A stretch of 64,000 bases of DNA, taken from assembly GCF_024723825.1 (NCBI RefSeq), contig NZ_JANQBQ010000001.1, positions 1,488,001-1,552,000 on the forward strand, written 5' to 3'. How positions within the stretch are numbered: position 1 is the first letter of the stretch; the number at the start of each line of letters is the position of its first letter. The stretch comes from Romboutsia lituseburensis. Lineage in GTDB: Bacteria > Bacillota > Clostridia > Peptostreptococcales > Peptostreptococcaceae. A program made the translations under genes and the position numbers. The notes under the pieces were generated by a model. The model worked only from the letters and a program-made list of their open reading frames with translations. It ran no database searches and had not been told where the DNA came from. This document shows, one piece after another, positions 1 through 10,036 of this stretch.

Positions 1-404
1 ATATTCTTTAAGTAGTCTAACACAAAATTTCTATAAGCCTTATATCCGCCTTCAAGCTTATATACATTAACACCTAATGAGTCTAGTAAATTAACTACCG
101 AACCACTTCTCATTCCACCTCTAGCACAATATACAACTATATTATCATATTCCTTTGCTAGTCGATTAGTTTCACGATATATGTCTTTTAACTTATATGA
201 CACATAATCAAATCCAATTTCTATAGCTTCATGCTTTCCTTGCATTTTATATATTGTTCCAACTTCATTATGCTCATTGTCTTTAAATAGAGGCATACTA
301 AAAGAATTTAGTATATTGTCCTCTTCGTATTCTGATTCTGTTCTTACATCTATAAATATTACATTTTCAAGCTTAAGTGCCTCTTCAACTTTAATTGTCT
401 TCAA
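1..404 (-). CDS. mnmH: tRNA 2-selenouridine synthase MnmH, N-terminal part (cut by window edge)
   Basis: The gene runs off the left edge, so only about 134 N-terminal residues are visible. They form a rhodanese domain with the active-site loop VYCARGGMRSGS followed by LEGGYKAYR, which is typical of the rhodanese half of MnmH (SelU/YbbB). That enzyme swaps sulfur for selenium at the wobble uridine of some tRNAs using selenophosphate; the P-loop half would lie outside the window. The start is TTG at 404, chosen because AGAAGGTGA, inside the last codons of ftsK, is correctly spaced from it, so the gene is translationally linked to ftsK. A plain rhodanese protein cannot be excluded without the missing half. 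Confidence 0.75.
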   Translation of the reverse strand, partial: MKTIKVEEALKLENVIFIDVRTESEYEEDNILNSFSMPLFKDNEHNEVGTIYKMQGKHEAIEIGFDYVSYKLKDIYRETNRLAKEYDNIVVYCARGGMRSGSVVNLLDSLGVNVYKLEGGYKAYRNFVLDYLKN

Positions 405-407
405 TTT

Positions 408-2783
408 TTATTCACCTTCTAAATTTTGTAAGTCTTGTTTGCTAATTAAAACTTTTCTCGGTTTACTTCCTTCACTTTGACCAACTATTCCTCGTTCTTC
501 CATAGAATCTATTAATCTTGCCGCCCTATTAAATCCTATTTTGAATTTTCTTTGCAGCATTGACGCTGACCCTTGTCCACTTTCAACTACAAATTCTATA
601 GCTTCACTTAGTAATTCATCTTCATCACTAGATTTAGCTATTGTAGCCTTAGAAATAGTTTCCATTATTTCTTCTTCATATTTTATTTCTTCTTTGACTT
701 GACTCTTTACAAAGTCTATGACTCTTTCTGATTCACCCTCTGAGATAAATGCACCTTGAAGTCTTACTGGTTTTGCTGCCCCTAATGGGTAGAATAACAT
801 ATCGCCCTTACCAAGTAACTTTTCAGCTCCACCCATATCAAGTATAGTCCTAGAATCTGTTTGAGATGAAACTGCAAATGCTATTCTTGATGGTATATTC
901 GCTTTTATAACACCTGTTATAACATCAACAGACGGTCTTTGAGTTGCTACAATTAAATGCATTCCAGCAGCTCTTGCCATTTGTGCCAGCCTACAAATGT
1001 AATCTTCAACATCATTTGCACTTGCCATCATTAAATCTGCAAGCTCATCTATTATTATTACTATCTTAGGTAACTTTTCTTCTGATTTTTCATTATAACT
1101 TGTTATGTCTTTTACTTGTGTATCTGCAAATAATTTATATCTTCTATTCATTTCTACAACTGCCCAGTTAAGCGCACTTGCTGCTTTTTTAGGATCAGTA
1201 ACTACAGGTATTAATAAATGAGGTATTCCATTATAATTAGCAAGTTCAACTACTTTAGGATCTATTAATAATAATTTTACTTCATCCGGTTTAGCTTTAT
1301 ATAGTATAGAACTTATTAATGTATTTACGCAAACACTTTTTCCTGAACCTGTTGATCCTGCGATAAGCATATGAGGCATTTTTGAAATATCCCCAATTAC
1401 AACTTTACCACTTATGTCTTTACCCAGCGCCATTGCAAGTGGAGAATCAAACTTTTTAAACTCTTCACTTTCTAATACTTCTCTCACAGATACCATTTGA
1501 GCGTGTTCATTTGGAACTTCTATTCCTATTGCGCTTTTTCCAGGTATTGGAGCTTCCATTCTTATACTTTTTGCGGCTAAACTTAACGCTATATCATCAG
1601 TTAAGTTAACTATTTTACTAACTTTAACACCAGGGCTTGGTTGTATTTCATATCTAGTTATAGTAGGCCCTACTGTAACTTGATTAACTTTAGCCTCTAC
1701 TCCAAAGTCTGATAATGTCTTTTCTAGTAAAGATGCATTTTTTAATACTTTTTTCTTACCATTTTCATCAGTTTTTTTCTCTACTTTATTCAATAGATCA
1801 GCTGTTGGCATTTTATAATTTTCATAGTTAGCTTCTGGTTTTATGTCTATCATTTGAGTTTTATCTGGGTCATATGTTTTAGATGTTTTTATTGGTTGCT
1901 CTTTTACATCTTCACAAGGTGCATTGTTGAAACCTTGAAGTTCTTTTATAACTTCAAGTTCTGGCATACTTTGAGTTCCTTCTAGTATTTCCAGATATTC
2001 ATCTTCTGCTTTATTAAATCCAACTATTTTTATAGTTTTATCATCTACTGAGTCTTCCATATCAATAGCAGGTTCTTCTTTTCCTTTTTTCTTTTTCATT
2101 GACTTGAAGAAACCTTCTTTTTGCATCATAGTATCTTCATCAACCTCATCTGTCATCATATCTAACGCTGATTTTTTAACATTAGAAACAGCATCTTTTA
2201 AACTTATATTTCCATTTTTAACTCCTGTTGTTTTAGCTTTTATATTTAGTATTAAATCTTTAACTGATATATTAAATATAAACATAGCTACTATAATAAG
2301 AGCAAATATACTTATCATCCAGCCCCCAGTTATACCAAACATTTTGCTTATATAATAAGTTATTGTTGTAGATATTAGTCCAGGACCTTCACCATTTACA
2401 CCCATTTCCATTACTGGCTTTAGCATTTCACCACTTAACGGGCTATCTACTGGTAAACTTCTAGCATTTAATAATCCATAGAATATAAATATAAATAAAA
2501 TTCCTACATAATAAACCTTAGTATTTTTTAATCTATATATATATTCATTACCTTCAAAAAATCCAAGTATACCTGTTATTATAACTATAAATGGGATAAC
2601 TATAGAAAGTGCTCCAAATAAGCCTTTAAATAGTGATTGCATCATATTACCTATAAATCCCATAGAACTTGAATTTAAACTATATAATAAAAATATACCT
2701 ATAAATATGGTTACTAAGTTATGATATTCTGCATTAAAGCTAGATTTTTTACCTTTTTTCTTACTTTTTTTCTTTTTCGCCAC
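408..2783 (-). CDS. ftsK: DNA translocase FtsK/SpoIIIE
   Basis: This is a septal DNA motor that pumps chromosome through the division or sporulation septum. A lysine-rich N-terminus is followed by about four membrane segments (residues 25-180), an acidic/charged linker, and the RecA-like motor with Walker A GSTGSGKS near residue 475, Walker B IIIIDELADL, and a C-terminal winged-helix gamma domain. At about 790 residues the length is normal for the family. A GTG at 2792 lies inside the ribosome-binding site; the GTG at 2783 is better spaced from AGAGGTGA and gives the lysine-rich start MAKKKKSKKK. It is followed by mnmH with a 3-nt gap. The clpP-like gene upstream ends in a terminator, so ftsK may have its own promoter. 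Confidence 0.93.
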   Translation of the reverse strand: MAKKKKSKKKGKKSSFNAEYHNLVTIFIGIFLLYSLNSSSMGFIGNMMQSLFKGLFGALSIVIPFIVIITGILGFFEGNEYIYRLKNTKVYYVGILFIFIFYGLLNARSLPVDSPLSGEMLKPVMEMGVNGEGPGLISTTITYYISKMFGITGGWMISIFALIIVAMFIFNISVKDLILNIKAKTTGVKNGNISLKDAVSNVKKSALDMMTDEVDEDTMMQKEGFFKSMKKKKGKEEPAIDMEDSVDDKTIKIVGFNKAEDEYLEILEGTQSMPELEVIKELQGFNNAPCEDVKEQPIKTSKTYDPDKTQMIDIKPEANYENYKMPTADLLNKVEKKTDENGKKKVLKNASLLEKTLSDFGVEAKVNQVTVGPTITRYEIQPSPGVKVSKIVNLTDDIALSLAAKSIRMEAPIPGKSAIGIEVPNEHAQMVSVREVLESEEFKKFDSPLAMALGKDISGKVVIGDISKMPHMLIAGSTGSGKSVCVNTLISSILYKAKPDEVKLLLIDPKVVELANYNGIPHLLIPVVTDPKKAASALNWAVVEMNRRYKLFADTQVKDITSYNEKSEEKLPKIVIIIDELADLMMASANDVEDYICRLAQMARAAGMHLIVATQRPSVDVITGVIKANIPSRIAFAVSSQTDSRTILDMGGAEKLLGKGDMLFYPLGAAKPVRLQGAFISEGESERVIDFVKSQVKEEIKYEEEIMETISKATIAKSSDEDELLSEAIEFVVESGQGSASMLQRKFKIGFNRAARLIDSMEERGIVGQSEGSKPRKVLISKQDLQNLEGE

Positions 2784-2827
2784 CCATCTCACCTCTTACT
2801 TTTTTATTTAGTTAACCCAATCACAGC

Positions 2828-2861
2828 AAAAAGTGTTAATGCCTTAACACTAACACTTTTT
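2828..2861 (-). terminator. Intrinsic terminator after the ClpP-like gene
   Basis: Perfect 11-bp arms AAAAAGTGTTA/TAACACTTTTT surround a 12-base loop that can itself pair (GTGTTAA/TTAACAC). On the minus strand the stem ends in a short T run. It sits between the ClpP-like gene and ftsK. Confidence 0.75.
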
Positions 2862-2907
2862 ACTGTATTTTTTAATTATATCATAGAATATATTATTTAA
2901 ACAAATC

Positions 2908-3702
2908 TTATTTGTTATCTTTAAGGTTCTGACTATTTTCATCCGATTCTTTTATTAATTCTTTTAATTTAGCAAGAGCTTCTTTTAAACCACCAACTTC
3001 ATTTATTAATCCACAATCTACAGCCTCTTTACCTATTAGAACACTACCAACATCACTTACTAATTCATCTTTTGAGTGCATGATTTTTTCTAATTCTCCT
3101 CTTTCAATATCTGATGTTCTTATTATAAATTGAACAATTCTTTCTTGCATTTTTTTGAAATACTCAAAAGTTTCATTTACACCTATAACTAAACCATTTG
3201 TTCTAATAGGATGAACTATCATTGTCGCTGTTGGAGCTATAAACGAATAATCTCCAGCTGTTGCAAGAGGTACACCTATACTATGACTTCCACCTAAGAC
3301 AAGTGTAACTACTTTTTTAGATGTACTATTTATTAATTCTGCCATAGCAAGACCTGCTTCTACATCTCCACCCACTGTATTTAGTACTATTAGTACTCCT
3401 TTTATTTCTGGATTTTCTTCTATTGAATAAAGCATTGGTATTATATGCTCATATTTAGTAGCTTTTTTTTGAGGATTTCCAATAAAATGTCCCTCTATTT
3501 CACCAATAATAGTTATACATTGTATTTCTTTAGACGATTTCTGAGGCATTTCTGGAACTCCCATTTGCTTTACATCTTGAATTTCTGGAGTTTCATTTTT
3601 AGATGATTCATCAGTCTCACTTTTTATTAAAGTTTGTTTCTTTTCTTTGCCTTCAAATTCTATGTGATTATTATAATTAATATTGTTATCGTAATATCTC
3701 AT
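2908..3702 (-). CDS. tepA: ClpP-class serine protease of the TepA/YmfB type
   Basis: This is a Clp-fold peptidase without an ATPase subunit beside it. The nucleophile loop is GSHSIGVPLATAG and the catalytic histidine lies in MIVHPIR, both in ClpP-like spacing. The first 80 or so residues are charged and low in complexity. The same position, between aspartokinase and ftsK/spoIIIE, is taken by tepA in Bacillus, where a role in protein export or sporulation has been discussed; that transfer of function is inference. A TTG 18 bases further upstream lies in the ribosome-binding site AGAGGAG, so the ATG at 3702 is chosen. A strong terminator follows. Confidence 0.82.
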   Translation of the reverse strand: MRYYDNNINYNNHIEFEGKEKKQTLIKSETDESSKNETPEIQDVKQMGVPEMPQKSSKEIQCITIIGEIEGHFIGNPQKKATKYEHIIPMLYSIEENPEIKGVLIVLNTVGGDVEAGLAMAELINSTSKKVVTLVLGGSHSIGVPLATAGDYSFIAPTATMIVHPIRTNGLVIGVNETFEYFKKMQERIVQFIIRTSDIERGELEKIMHSKDELVSDVGSVLIGKEAVDCGLINEVGGLKEALAKLKELIKESDENSQNLKDNK

Positions 3703-3862
3703 ATGTAATACTCCTCTCAAAATTTACTTTCAATTTATTTTTACCAAATCAGCTTAAAAAATTCATTTATCCAAAATTTAGGTAAAATAATTTAATTTTC
3801 TTAATTATTAATATTGAAAGTGTAAAAGTATTACTGAGATTATAAGTTATTTAGAATTTTAT

Positions 3863-5077
3863 TTATTTTAGATAAAATTCGTTGTGAATTGCGTGTATAG
3901 CTTTTGACATGTCTTCCTTTTTAACTAGACATGATATTGTCATGCTAGAATCTGATGTTTGAAGTAATTGTATTTTCGATTTTGATAGTGCTCTTACTAC
4001 TTTTGCCATAACACCAGGTGTTCCACTTATTTTGGCACCTATTAATGTCACTTTAGCACAATCTTTATTTATTTTATACTCTATACTGTATTTTTTTAAT
4101 ATCTCTTCTAACTCTTCTATCGAATCCTCTTCCACAACAAATGATTTTTCCTCTATGAAAAAGTTTATCATATCTATACTTATATTTTTATTCTCTATTT
4201 GATTTAATATCTTACTAAAAGTTTCTTCATCTGATTTAACTTTTACTTGAGCTACTTTATCTCTATGTGCAACAGCAGTCATTAAACTGTTTTCTTTTTC
4301 ATATTCTACAACCTCTGATATACAATCTAAACAAATTTTAGTTCCTTCGCAGCTTGGATTTAATGTATTTTTTATAGCTAATGTTATATTTGCACTTTTA
4401 GCTAATTGAACTGCTCTTGGATGTATTACTTTTGCGCCTTTATCTGCCATTTGAAAAACTTCTTCATAATCTATACATTTTAAAACTTTGGCGTCTGGTT
4501 CAACCCTTGGATCAGCTGTCATTATTCCATCTACATCAGTATAAATTTCAACTACATCACAACCTAAAGCCTTTCCTATTGCAACTGCAGATGTATCACT
4601 TCCTCCTCTACCTAGAGTTGTTATTTCTCCATATTCAGTAGCACCTTGGAACCCTGCTATTACAACCACTTTATTTGTTTCTAACTCTTTAAATATCCTT
4701 TGAGGATTTATATCTATTATTTTAGCATTGGAGAAATTATCAGTTGTCATTATACCAGCTTGATTGCCTGTTAAAAATATTGAATCAATTTTTCTAGCTT
4801 TAAGCATATTTACTAATATAGTTCCTGATATCATTTCTCCACAGCTCATTATCATATCTAGTTCTCTTTTTGAAGGTTCATTATTTATTTTATCGCATAA
4901 GCTTATTAACGTGTCTGTTGCATATGGGGCTCCTTGTCTTCCCATAGCAGATACTACTACAACTAAACCTAAACTTTCATTTGATTCTTTATAGCTTTTA
5001 ATTATCTTACAAACCTCATTCATTTTCTCATATGATTCAACTGATGTCCCACCAAATTTTTGAACTAAGATTTCCAT
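3863..5077 (-). CDS. dapG: Aspartokinase with two ACT domains
   Basis: It phosphorylates aspartate, the first step to lysine, diaminopimelate, threonine and methionine. The N-terminal kinase domain starts with the nucleotide loop KFGGTSVES and has GRGGSDTSAVAIGKALG near residue 160 and TDVDGIMTADPR. About 140 C-terminal residues form two ACT domains (for example VTLIGAKISGTPGVMAKV), the usual site of amino-acid feedback. Its 404 residues are normal for a class without homoserine dehydrogenase. The neighbours YmxH upstream and TepA/FtsK downstream match the Bacillus dapG locus, but asd, dapA and the dipicolinate synthase genes found there are absent. I see no L-box or other riboswitch; the start follows ymxH by 9 bases. 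Confidence 0.92.
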   Translation of the reverse strand: MEILVQKFGGTSVESYEKMNEVCKIIKSYKESNESLGLVVVVSAMGRQGAPYATDTLISLCDKINNEPSKRELDMIMSCGEMISGTILVNMLKARKIDSIFLTGNQAGIMTTDNFSNAKIIDINPQRIFKELETNKVVVIAGFQGATEYGEITTLGRGGSDTSAVAIGKALGCDVVEIYTDVDGIMTADPRVEPDAKVLKCIDYEEVFQMADKGAKVIHPRAVQLAKSANITLAIKNTLNPSCEGTKICLDCISEVVEYEKENSLMTAVAHRDKVAQVKVKSDEETFSKILNQIENKNISIDMINFFIEEKSFVVEEDSIEELEEILKKYSIEYKINKDCAKVTLIGAKISGTPGVMAKVVRALSKSKIQLLQTSDSSMTISCLVKKEDMSKAIHAIHNEFYLK

Positions 5078-5086
5078 ACTAACCCC

Positions 5087-5332
5087 CTAATAAATTCCGT
5101 CATATTCTATTATTATCATGTCATTACCTATTTTTCTTACGTTTCTCCATGGCACTTCTAAAACAGACTTATCTTTTCTTAACCCAAAGAACCCCTTTTC
5201 TTTAGGTATTAATAACGCTAGTATATCTCCTGTAGTTTCATCTAATATAAGGTCACATTCTCCAATTACACCTAATCTTTCTCCTGTAACTAAGTTAACT
5301 ATTTCTTTACCTGCGATTTCAGATAAATTCAT
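5087..5332 (-). CDS. ymxH: YlmC/YmxH family PRC-barrel protein
   Basis: This 81-residue protein is a single PRC-barrel domain: LSEIAGKEIVNLVTGERLGVIGECDLILD, then a short beta-rich half ending in VPWRNVRKIGNDMIIIEYD. YmxH/YlmC proteins are common beside the M16 peptidase in spore formers, and their function is not settled. The ribosome-binding site is GGGGGGAT and the gene lies 25 bases after the peptidase stop, so the two are probably cotranscribed. Confidence 0.85.
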   Translation of the reverse strand: MNLSEIAGKEIVNLVTGERLGVIGECDLILDETTGDILALLIPKEKGFFGLRKDKSVLEVPWRNVRKIGNDMIIIEYDGIY

Positions 5333-5357
5333 TTTTATCCCCCCAATAGTTTATCTC

Positions 5358-6599
5358 TTATAATTTTATATTTTCTACATCTTTTCCTACTATGCAAACC
5401 CCCAGTTTGTTTATATTAAATATTTTATCAATAACTGTTTTTATTGTTTCTTGATCAACATCATCAATAAGCTTTAATATCTCGTCGGCATCTTTTACTT
5501 TTTTATTTAAGAGCATAGATTTTCCGATAGACATCATCCTGCTGCTGGTACTTTCTAAACCTAATATATAGCTACCTTTTAATTGTTCTTTTGTTTCTTG
5601 TATTTCCTTTTCAGTAAGGTAGTTTTCTCTCATATGTTTAATTTCCTCTATAACTAAATTATATACATCCTCTAGATTTTCGTTACTCATACTAGCAAAT
5701 ATACCTAACTCTCCACATTTTCTATATAAGCTTTGAGATGAATATATTGAGTATACTAAGCTTTCTTCTTCTCTTATTTTTTGAAACAATCTAGAGCTTA
5801 CGCTTCCTCCAAATACAGTATTTATTATAGCTAATGCATATACTTCTTTAGTATTTTCTACAGGAATCGCTTCTAAACTCATAGCTAGATTTACTTGTTC
5901 TGTATCTTTATTTTTAGTTATAAAACAGTTTTTAAACTCAGCTTTATTTACATGTACACTTACTTCTTTACCTTCCCATAAACTAAATTTATCTTCTATT
6001 TTTTTTACCATTTCTTCAAATTTAAAATTCCCTGATATAGCTATAACCGAATTATTTGGTATATAGTATTTTCCAAAATAATCTAATATTTCTTTTTGAT
6101 TTATATCATATAATGATTTTTTAGTACCTATTATATTCATTCCAAGACCATCACCAGCATATATATTCTCAGTTAATAAATCATAAGCTAAATCTTCTGG
6201 TGAATCTTCATACATTTTTAGCTCTTCTAATATTACTAGTCTTTCTTTATCTATATCTTCTTTATCAAATAACGGATTTAAAATCATATCACTTAATACA
6301 TCTATTCCTATATCAATATGAGAATCCAATAACTTAACATAATAACATGTGCACTCCTTACTTGTGAATGCATTTATTTGTCCACCTAAATTATCTATTT
6401 CACTAGCTATTTGTTTAGACGTTCTATTTTTAGTTCCTTTAAATAACATATGCTCTATAAAATGAGATACCCCACTCACTCTTTCTTTTTCTATTCTAGA
6501 ACCAGCATTTACCCATACACCTAATGATATAGATTTTAAATACGGTATTTCTTCCCCTATTATTGTAAGTCCATTTTTTAATACATGTGTTTTATACAT
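5358..6599 (-). CDS. mlpA: M16 family zinc peptidase (MlpA/PqqL type)
   Basis: This is a pitrilysin-type metallopeptidase. The inverted zinc motif HFIEHMLFKGT (HxxEH) lies near residue 50 and the distal glutamate in the EELKMYEDSPEDLA region about 75 residues later. The C-terminal half is the inactive M16 repeat with the usual SSRLFQKIREEESLVYSIYS segment. Length is about 413 residues, as expected for a single-chain bacterial member. An ATG four codons upstream overlaps the GGAGG ribosome-binding site, so the start at 6599 is preferred. It heads the block that continues with ymxH and aspartokinase. Confidence 0.9.
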   Translation of the reverse strand: MYKTHVLKNGLTIIGEEIPYLKSISLGVWVNAGSRIEKERVSGVSHFIEHMLFKGTKNRTSKQIASEIDNLGGQINAFTSKECTCYYVKLLDSHIDIGIDVLSDMILNPLFDKEDIDKERLVILEELKMYEDSPEDLAYDLLTENIYAGDGLGMNIIGTKKSLYDINQKEILDYFGKYYIPNNSVIAISGNFKFEEMVKKIEDKFSLWEGKEVSVHVNKAEFKNCFITKNKDTEQVNLAMSLEAIPVENTKEVYALAIINTVFGGSVSSRLFQKIREEESLVYSIYSSQSLYRKCGELGIFASMSNENLEDVYNLVIEEIKHMRENYLTEKEIQETKEQLKGSYILGLESTSSRMMSIGKSMLLNKKVKDADEILKLIDDVDQETIKTVIDKIFNINKLGVCIVGKDVENIKL

Positions 6600-6794
6600 A
6601 ACATCCTCCATCTTTTTGTCTTTCTTTAATATATGCTCTATTTACATCTATTTTCAATCTGTATAATTTACTATTTTTTTAGTAAATTATATTTAATTTC
6701 TATATAGTTCACAATTTAATTATGTAAATATATCACCTACATGTATTAAATTATAAGTTACACACTTTATTTATTCAACTACTACTATTTCAAT

Positions 6795-7535
6795 TTAAAA
6801 TATATCACTTAACTTGCCTGGTTTTAATCCTTTATCTCTTACTATTTGAATAATATCATCTATACATTCTGTTGTTGCCTTTGTAGGATGCATAAGTACT
6901 ATACTATTATCTTGAATATCCTTTTTCTTAACTCTTTCTACAATAACGTCTGGCTCTTCTCTATATTTCCAATCTATAGTATCTACGTCCCATTTTATAC
7001 AAGTGTATCCTAGTTCTTTTGCAGCCTTCATTGTACCTTCTCCAAAAGAACCCGATGGTGCTTGGAAAAATTTCGTTTCTTCTTTTATAACATCTTCTAT
7101 TATTTTTTTTGATGTCTTTATTTGTTCCAAATTTTCTTCGTATGATAATTTTGCATAATCTAAATGTCTATGTCCATGATTTCCAATTTCATGACCTTGT
7201 CCTTTAATTTTAAGAAGTAAATCTTGATTTTTTTCTGCCCATCTTCCTGTCACATTAAAAGTTATTTTAACATCCTCTTTTTGTAAAACTTCTAATATTT
7301 TTTCTACATATTCACTTTCCCACCCAAGGTCTACGTTGCAAGTTAGTGCAACGTACCCACTTTCTACCTTTGTTCCTTGGTAATATGGAGCCTCAGTAGA
7401 ATCAAATCTGTTAAATGTCGTAGTGCTATTACCTTTTTTAATCATAAATACAATTCCTAATACTACAAGCAATAATATTGCTAGTGATATAATTATTTTT
7501 TTAAGTTTTTTTTTATTAACTACCATCATTATCAT
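6795..7535 (-). CDS. ylxY: YlxY-type polysaccharide deacetylase-like protein
   Basis: An N-terminal membrane anchor (residues 12-33) is followed by an extracytoplasmic NodB/CE4 fold. Motif 2 is well kept (HEIGNHGHRH) and QAPSGSFG and MHPTKAT match motifs 3-5. Motif 1, normally TFDDG, reads NVDLGWE, so one of the paired acidic residues is lost. Such changes are seen in YlxY proteins next to pnp, which are thought to be poorly active or inactive. The start at 7535 has AGGAGG eight bases upstream. Position downstream of pnp, behind pnp's terminator, suggests its own transcription. Confidence 0.82.
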   Translation of the reverse strand: MIMMVVNKKKLKKIIISLAILLLVVLGIVFMIKKGNSTTTFNRFDSTEAPYYQGTKVESGYVALTCNVDLGWESEYVEKILEVLQKEDVKITFNVTGRWAEKNQDLLLKIKGQGHEIGNHGHRHLDYAKLSYEENLEQIKTSKKIIEDVIKEETKFFQAPSGSFGEGTMKAAKELGYTCIKWDVDTIDWKYREEPDVIVERVKKKDIQDNSIVLMHPTKATTECIDDIIQIVRDKGLKPGKLSDIF

Positions 7536-7692
7536 TATGAATTCCTCCTAAAACTATTTATACATTTATGTAACCTGTACAATTTCATTCTCTATATATA
7601 CTATTAGCTTGTTTATGTATTTATGACATTTAAAAACTTAGATAACCTTAACATATTACACATTTAACAATTAACATACGTTTTTGCTAAAT

Positions 7693-7723
7693 AAAAAAGA
7701 AGCCTATAATAGGCTTCTTTTTT
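7693..7723 (-). terminator. Intrinsic terminator of pnp
   Basis: Fifteen-base arms from AAAAAAGAAGCCTAT and its complement, with a one-base loop as written, start about 13 bases after the pnp stop. T-runs flank the stem on both strands, so it could work in both directions. Confidence 0.9.
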
Positions 7724-7736
7724 ATTTAGCTTCTTA

Positions 7737-9851
7737 TTATTTTTCTTCTTTTTTCTCTGCTTTTTCTGGCTTTGGTAAAAGAACTTTTCTAGATAAGTTT
7801 ACTCTTCCTTTTTCATCTATTTCTGTTACTTTAACTTCTACTTCATCTCCTATGTTTAAAACATCTTCAACTTTAGCTACTCTTTCGTGAGCTATATGAG
7901 ATATATGAAGTAATCCTTCTTTTCCTGGAAGTACTTCAACAAATGCTCCAAAGTTCATTATTCTAGTTACTTTACCAGTATAAGTATGTCCTACTTCAGC
8001 TTCTGCAACTATATCATTTATCATCTTTTGAGCAAGTTTTATCATATCTGGATCAACTCCACCTATGAATACTTCTCCTGTTTGTTCTATATCTATTTTA
8101 ACGCCTGTTTCATCTATTATTTTAGTTATAACTTTTCCACCAGGTCCTATTACATCTCTGATTTTATCTGGGTTGATGTTCATAGTTATTATCTTAGGTG
8201 CATATCTAGATAATTCTGGATTTGGCTTAGCTATTGTTTTTCTCATTTCATTAAGTATGTGTATTCTACCAACTTTAGCTTGAGTTAAAGCATTTCTTAG
8301 AACTTCTTCATCTATACCAGCTATCTTAATATCCATTTGAATAGCTGTTATACCATTTTCAGTTCCTGCAACTTTAAAGTCCATATCTCCCAAATGATCT
8401 TCCATTCCTTGTATATCTGAAAGTACTGCTACCTTATCATCATGCTTTATAAGACCCATTGCTATACCTGCAACCATATCTTTTATAGGTACACCAGCAT
8501 CTAATAAAGATAATGTTGATCCACATACACTACCTTGAGATGTAGAACCATTTGAACTTAATACTTCAGAAACCACTCTTATTGCATAAGGGAATTCATC
8601 TTTTGATGGAAGTACTGGTATTAAAGCTCTTTCAGCAAGTGCTCCATGTCCTATTTCTCTTCTTCCTGGTCCTCTTGATGGTCTAGCTTCACCAACACTA
8701 TACGCTGGGAAGTTGTAGTTATGCATATATCTTTTTGTTTCTTCTTCATCTAGCCCATCTAATATTTGAGCTTCTCCTAGTGCTCCAAGAGTTGTTATTG
8801 ACATAACTTGAGTTTGACCTCTCGTAAATAATCCAGAACCATGCGTTCTAGGTATAAATCCATGATCACACCATATTGGTCTTATTTCTTCTAAACCTCT
8901 ATTATCTGGTCTTACATTTTCATGAACTATAAGTTTTCTAACTTCTTCTTTTATTATTGCATGTAAAGTTTCTTCTACATCTATCCCGAACTCTTCTAAT
9001 ATATCTTCAAAATGAGTAAAAGTAGCTTCTTTTACTGCATCCATTTTTTCCATTCTTTCAAGTTTTTCTACTGTTTTTACAGCTTCTTTCATATCTGCAG
9101 TAGCAAACTCACGAACTGCTTTTTCTACTTCTTCATCAATTTTATGTAGTTCGAATTCCATTTTTTCTTTTCCAACTGCAATTACTATTTCTTCTATGAA
9201 AGCTACTACTTTTTTGATTTGCTCATGTGCAAATAATATAGCTTCAAGCATTAAGTTATCTGGTATTTCTTCTCCACCAGCTTCAACCATCATTATTGCA
9301 TCTTTAGTTCCTGATACTACAAGATGCATAGTACTCTTTTCTCTTTCTTCAGCAGTAGGGTTTACTACAAAAGCTCCGTCCACTAAACCTATTAAAACTG
9401 ATCCAGTTGGACCATTAAATGGTATTTCAGATATTGATAAAGCTATTGATGAACCTATCATAGCAACTATATCAGGAGTACAATCTTGATCTACTGATAA
9501 AACTGTAGCCACTACTTGTACATCATTTCTAAACCCTTTTGGGAATAGAGGTCTTATTGGTCTATCTATAAGTCTAGAAGTAAGGACCGCCTTTTCTGAA
9601 GGTTTCCCTTCTCTTTTTAAGAACCCACCTGGAATCTTACCAACTGAGTATAATTTTTCTTCATAATCAACACTTAGAGGGAAGAAGTCTATTCCATCTC
9701 TTGGCTTTGCTGATTTAGATGTGTTTACCATTACCATAGTATCGCCATATCTAAGTATTGCACTACCGCTAGCAAGTTCTGCTATTTTTCCTATTTCAAC
9801 AGAAAGTTCTCTTCCTGCTAAATCCATTTTAAATATTTTATGTTCAAACAT
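7737..9851 (-). CDS. pnp: Polyribonucleotide nucleotidyltransferase (PNPase)
   Basis: This is the phosphorolytic 3'-5' exoribonuclease of the RNA degradosome. Two RNase PH cores (about 1-230 and 310-545) are joined by a helical linker, then a KH domain ([13 protein letters not shown]) and an S1 domain ([19 protein letters not shown]), ending in a lysine/glutamate tail. The catalytic half carries [20 protein letters not shown]. At 704 residues it is full length. The ribosome-binding site is GAGGAGG. In many Firmicutes pnp follows rpsO directly; here the aminotransferase/ECF pair and degV lie between them. Confidence 0.97.
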   Translation of the reverse strand: MFEHKIFKMDLAGRELSVEIGKIAELASGSAILRYGDTMVMVNTSKSAKPRDGIDFFPLSVDYEEKLYSVGKIPGGFLKREGKPSEKAVLTSRLIDRPIRPLFPKGFRNDVQVVATVLSVDQDCTPDIVAMIGSSIALSISEIPFNGPTGSVLIGLVDGAFVVNPTAEEREKSTMHLVVSGTKDAIMMVEAGGEEIPDNLMLEAILFAHEQIKKVVAFIEEIVIAVGKEKMEFELHKIDEEVEKAVREFATADMKEAVKTVEKLERMEKMDAVKEATFTHFEDILEEFGIDVEETLHAIIKEEVRKLIVHENVRPDNRGLEEIRPIWCDHGFIPRTHGSGLFTRGQTQVMSITTLGALGEAQILDGLDEEETKRYMHNYNFPAYSVGEARPSRGPGRREIGHGALAERALIPVLPSKDEFPYAIRVVSEVLSSNGSTSQGSVCGSTLSLLDAGVPIKDMVAGIAMGLIKHDDKVAVLSDIQGMEDHLGDMDFKVAGTENGITAIQMDIKIAGIDEEVLRNALTQAKVGRIHILNEMRKTIAKPNPELSRYAPKIITMNINPDKIRDVIGPGGKVITKIIDETGVKIDIEQTGEVFIGGVDPDMIKLAQKMINDIVAEAEVGHTYTGKVTRIMNFGAFVEVLPGKEGLLHISHIAHERVAKVEDVLNIGDEVEVKVTEIDEKGRVNLSRKVLLPKPEKAEKKEEK

Positions 9852-10036
9852 TAATGCTTGCCTCCTCTTTTTAAAACCGCTTTTATCATCCTATGTACTA
9901 TATTATCAAAAATAGTATAAATTAACAACATAAAAGTAATACACTGGCTTTGATTGATTATTCTTAAATACTATAGGATAATAATACTTTTTCTATTTAA
10001 TTTATTATTTACTTATTACTTCAAAATTAGTCATGT

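Noticed and set aside
5118-5363. Plus-strand open frame antisense to ymxH
   Set aside because: Shadow of the real minus-strand gene, with no ribosome-binding site and a biased composition.
9852-10036. Regulatory RNA upstream of pnp
   Set aside because: Weak promoter-like elements are present, but I could not see a stable, convincing structure.
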